Below the pieces are notes generated by a model. It did not search any database, was not told where the DNA came from, and saw only the letters and a program-made list of their open reading frames with translations. A stretch of DNA of 64,000 nucleotides, from contig NC_091137.1 in assembly GCF_041381155.1 (NCBI RefSeq), positions 13,697,765 through 13,761,764 of the forward strand, in the 5' to 3' direction. This document shows positions 61,192 through 64,000 of the stretch, piece after piece (position 1 is the stretch's first letter; each line of letters opens with the position of its first letter). Position numbers and translations under genes: made by a program. Origin of the DNA: Argopecten irradians (Eukaryota > Mollusca > Bivalvia > Pectinida > Pectinidae).

Positions 61192-62870
61192 TCATATACG
61201 AGTCTTTCTTCTATGTGTTTTTGTCTTCTTTATTCTTCTTGACCTTTTGGTCTTGTTCTTGTTTGACTTCCTGAATTTTTTTTTCGGTTTTTTGGATTTT
61301 CTCTTTTTGTTCATTCTTTGACGATTATTGTCACCACTTTGTCCACGCCGTTTACGCTTTCTTCTGATCTCTCTTTGTTTATGATTTCGCTTAGAACTTA
61401 TTTTCACTATGTCTGAATTCTTTTGTGCGGTTTCCCCGATCTCTGAAATAATTGTAAAAGAATGTCATCTAAGTGAAACAAAGAAAGACATGAACAATAT
61501 AGATATCATGGTATTGATAAAGAAACTTCAATTTAATGTTCAAAGGCATGATATAGTATTTGATATACAGCGAGATTTTCTGCGTTAGTAACATTGTATT
61601 ACGTTTCCATATTTTATGTTGATGGGAGTGGAGATGAGGTTTCCTTTCATTCTTGTGATAACATGTGTTTCTCTGCTACACGATGAAGCCACAATGAAAT
61701 GTACTACTGATATCAATGTGCACGTTTTACTGAAAACGAATTACCGAATAGCGGTTCTATTTCGCTGGGGTTTTATTTTCACTATATTCGCGGTTCCACC
61801 GAAATCCGTGAATTTTAAACACCAGCGAAATACATAGCACAACACTGAAAAGTATCGTTATCATTACATAAAACACAATTTCTAGTTGCCATGGGTCGAG
61901 TAACATCGGCGATAGTGGTGTCCGTATGCCCAGTTTCCCATGTTTTAGCCATGTATCGAAAGACAATATTATTGTGCATGTACCTGTAATTGCCTGTCGA
62001 CTGAGTAAAAACATACAAAAAATATTTCTGTAAGTAATTCTCCTGGTCAACTATTACATTGGGTATCGTATCCTTTAATGATATAGACAATTGAAGAGGC
62101 ACGTATTTCTACTTACTTTCAAAGTATATGATGAACCCTTTGCCTGTTTTTGATCTGCCTGATACAGTAAGATAAATTTCCACGACTCCTTCTGACAAAG
62201 TGGCGTTAAAGCGTTTTGTATTCCCTTTAACAACTAGTGTCTGTGTGTTGACCTTAGTGTGAATGATCCTAAATGTATCACGATCCTCGTCAACTTCAGC
62301 GGCCTCTAGTCTTAATAGTAGTTGTTTCCCTTCGCCTATCTGTAAAATGTAAGTAGTTAAAATTTACGTAGTAGACAAAATGACTTCCAGTGACAAAAAA
62401 CAACAAAAACAACATCCAGCTTAAATAAGAACATGATTAGCATGGGACATTTCCTTTCTATTTCAGTGAGTATTCCATTGTTTATCTCCACTTGATGTTG
62501 CAATTCCCTAAGCTACACGGGCTAGTACGGCAAACATAGTTTTGTTACACTTGAGTAGTAGATAGAAGACTAACGAATTCTGATCATGCGATTTCTGGAT
62601 TACCAATAATAATATGGCGATGTTTGTTTACCTTTATGGTGAATGACCATAGTGATTTATACGATAATAATTCTATGCTTTTTTATCAACTGTCAGGTAA
62701 ACATATTGTTCATTGTTTCAAATCTTCGCCCTGATCTACCTTGATGACTTTTCTGCAGTCCACCGATTCTGCACCGTAGTCCCAAGGGTAGATGTTGTGA
62801 CTCCGAATGATACCGACCTCTTTGTCCACCAGCTCTGGTTTGTAACGACTGCACATATTTATAACGTTGT
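61192..62870 (-). CDS. 3' part of a CUB-domain protein with an extremely basic C-terminal tail
   Basis: Minus-strand exons in reading order: 62870-62740, 62339-62117, 61442-61192. Acceptors TACTATTTTCAG, CATTTTACAG and AATTATTTCAG and donors GTAGAT and GTAAGT give phases 1, 0, 1 that all agree. The first two exons form one CUB domain: MCSRYKPELVDKEVGIIRSH, NIYPWDYG, DCRKVIK, IGEGKQLLLRLEA, then VSGRSKTGKGFIIYFE. The second half of this CUB lacks Cys, so the usual second disulphide is absent; it has an NAT sequon. The last exon is about 83 residues, mostly Lys and Arg (REIRRKRKRRGQSG, KKRKSKKPKKKFRKS), ending THRRKTRI. This could act as a heparan-sulfate or matrix retention tail or a nuclear/nucleolar signal. 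The 5' exons, including any signal peptide, lie right of 62870. Function unknown. Confidence 0.78.
61758..61834. mobile_element. Small foldback MITE in an intron of the minus-strand CUB gene
   Basis: TATTTCGCTGGGGTTTTATT at the left pairs with the reverse complement of AAACACCAGCGAAATA at the right; about 25-bp arms carry a few mismatches around a core that includes TTCGCGGTTCCACCGAAATC. The core resembles TTCGC-rich sequence near 27700-27850. No coding capacity; the open frames crossing it are not credible. Confidence 0.6.
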
Positions 62871-63019
62871 CTGAAAATAGTAATTTTTGAAGCCTGGAAA
62901 TAAAGTGTTCGCATACATTGTTCGACATAATGATGTGAAATAATTTTCACTGGTGCATCAACATTACGTTCTAAACACGGATTTATTAGTGAGACTCATA
63001 TATGTCTTTGGTTTTGGGG

Positions 63020-64000
63020 AATTAAGTAAGATTAGAACTATACGACATTTTTTTAAAAACGAAGACGTGGGAATAAAGTAGAGTAGAACTGTACGACAGT
63101 ATTTAGACACGAAGACGTGGGAATTAAGTAGAGTAGAACTGTAAGACAGTATTTAGACACGAAGACATGGGAATTAAGTAGAGTAGAACTGTAAGACAGT
63201 ATTTAGACACGAAGACGTGGGAATTAAGTAGAGTAGAACTGTAAGACAGTATTTAGACACGAAGACGTGGGAATTAAGTAGAGTAGAACTGTAAGACAGT
63301 ATTTAGACACGAAGACGTGGGAATTAAGTAGAGTAGAACTGTAAGACAGTATTTAGACACGAAGACGTGGAAATTAAGTAGAGTAGAACTGTAAGACAGT
63401 ATTTAGATACAAAGACGTGGGAATTAAGTAGAGTAGAACTGTAGACAGTATTTAGACACGAAGACGTGGGAATTAAGTAGAGTAGAACTGTAAGACAGTA
63501 TTTAGACACGAAGACGCGGGAATTAAGTAGAGTAGAACTGTAAGACAGTATTTAGACACAAAGACGTGGGAATTAAGTAGAGTAGAACTGTAAGACAGTA
63601 TTTAGACACGAAGACGTGGGAATTAAGTAGAGTAGAACTGTAAGACAGTATTTAGACACGAAGACGTGGGAATTAAGTAGAGTAGAACTGTAAGACAGTA
63701 TTTAGATACAAAGACGTGGGAATTAAGTAGAGTAGAACTGTACGACAGTATTAAGACACGAAGACGTGGGAATTAAGTAGAGTAGAACTGTAAGACAGTA
63801 TTTAGACACGAAGACGTGGGAATTAAGTAGAGTAGAACTGTACGACAGTATTTAGACACGAAGACGTGGGAATTAAGTAGAGTAGAACTGTAAGACAGTA
63901 TTTAGACACGAAGACGTGGGAATTAAGTAGAGTAGAACTGTAAGACAGTATTTAGACACGAAGACGTGGGAATTAAGTAGAGTAGAACTGTACGACAGTA
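63020..64000. repeat. 50-bp tandem array running off the window
   Basis: About 19-20 copies of a 50-bp unit (AGTAGAACTGTAAGACAGTA, then TTTAGACACGAAGACGTGGG, then AATTAAGTAG). Variants include CTGTACGACAG versus CTGTAAGACAG and GATACAAAG versus GACACGAAG. The first unit is degenerate. It lies upstream, in transcription order, of the last visible exon of the minus-strand CUB gene, so it is either intronic or 5' flanking. Confidence 0.95.

Noticed and set aside
61616..62102. Three overlapping small ORFs on both strands.
   Set aside because: They lie in an intron of the minus-strand CUB gene, cross a foldback MITE, and have no splice or domain support.
63324..63509. Minus-strand 61-codon repetitive ORF.
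   Set aside because: It is a translation of the 50-bp tandem array.

Overview
The window looks like nuclear DNA of a metazoan, most likely a bivalve or related lophotrochozoan. It is AT-rich and intron-rich, has GT-AG splice sites, and is crowded with tandem arrays, foldback/MITE elements and decayed LINE fragments. The phylum call is inferred from the style of the repeats and genes, because no marker gene settles it. No bacterial, organellar or viral genes were seen.

Layout. 1-9785: a 67-bp satellite array. 10017-10150: the terminal exon of a gene whose body lies in or beyond the array. 13311-21935: a complete-looking paralogue, a secreted protein with two CUB domains built from about 11 exons, including an 8-nt micro-exon. 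26286-27563: a single-exon transmembrane protein whose tail carries eight Tyr-x-Asn motifs. 28788-29030: a compact one-exon candidate for a small secreted peptide. 29.8-37.7 kb: transposon territory, with a LINE reverse-transcriptase remnant split by a roughly 3.9-kb foldback structure. 39308-57513: an FBXL6-like leucine-rich-repeat gene whose introns hold a hAT-type MITE, an 11.3-kb 69-bp array, a dispersed repeat, a 42-bp array and a DNA transposon. 61192-62870 (minus strand): the 3' part of another CUB gene, ending in an extremely basic tail. 63020-64000: a 50-bp tandem array that runs off the window.

The most unusual structure is in the FBXL6-like gene. The 69-bp unit of its intron-3 array is a copy of that intron's own 3' splice site plus the first 22 nt of the next exon. 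About 160 near-perfect decoy acceptors therefore precede the true one. Each is paired with a donor-like GTAAGG and an in-frame stop, and each usually carries a consensus AP-1 site (TGAGTCA). Intron 6 of the same gene holds a second array related to its own acceptor region.

Three separate loci encode CUB proteins. The two on the left are tandem paralogues with the same C-terminal helix; the one on the right is unrelated in layout. Exon models were built by hand from splice signals and reading-phase continuity and have not been checked against transcripts.
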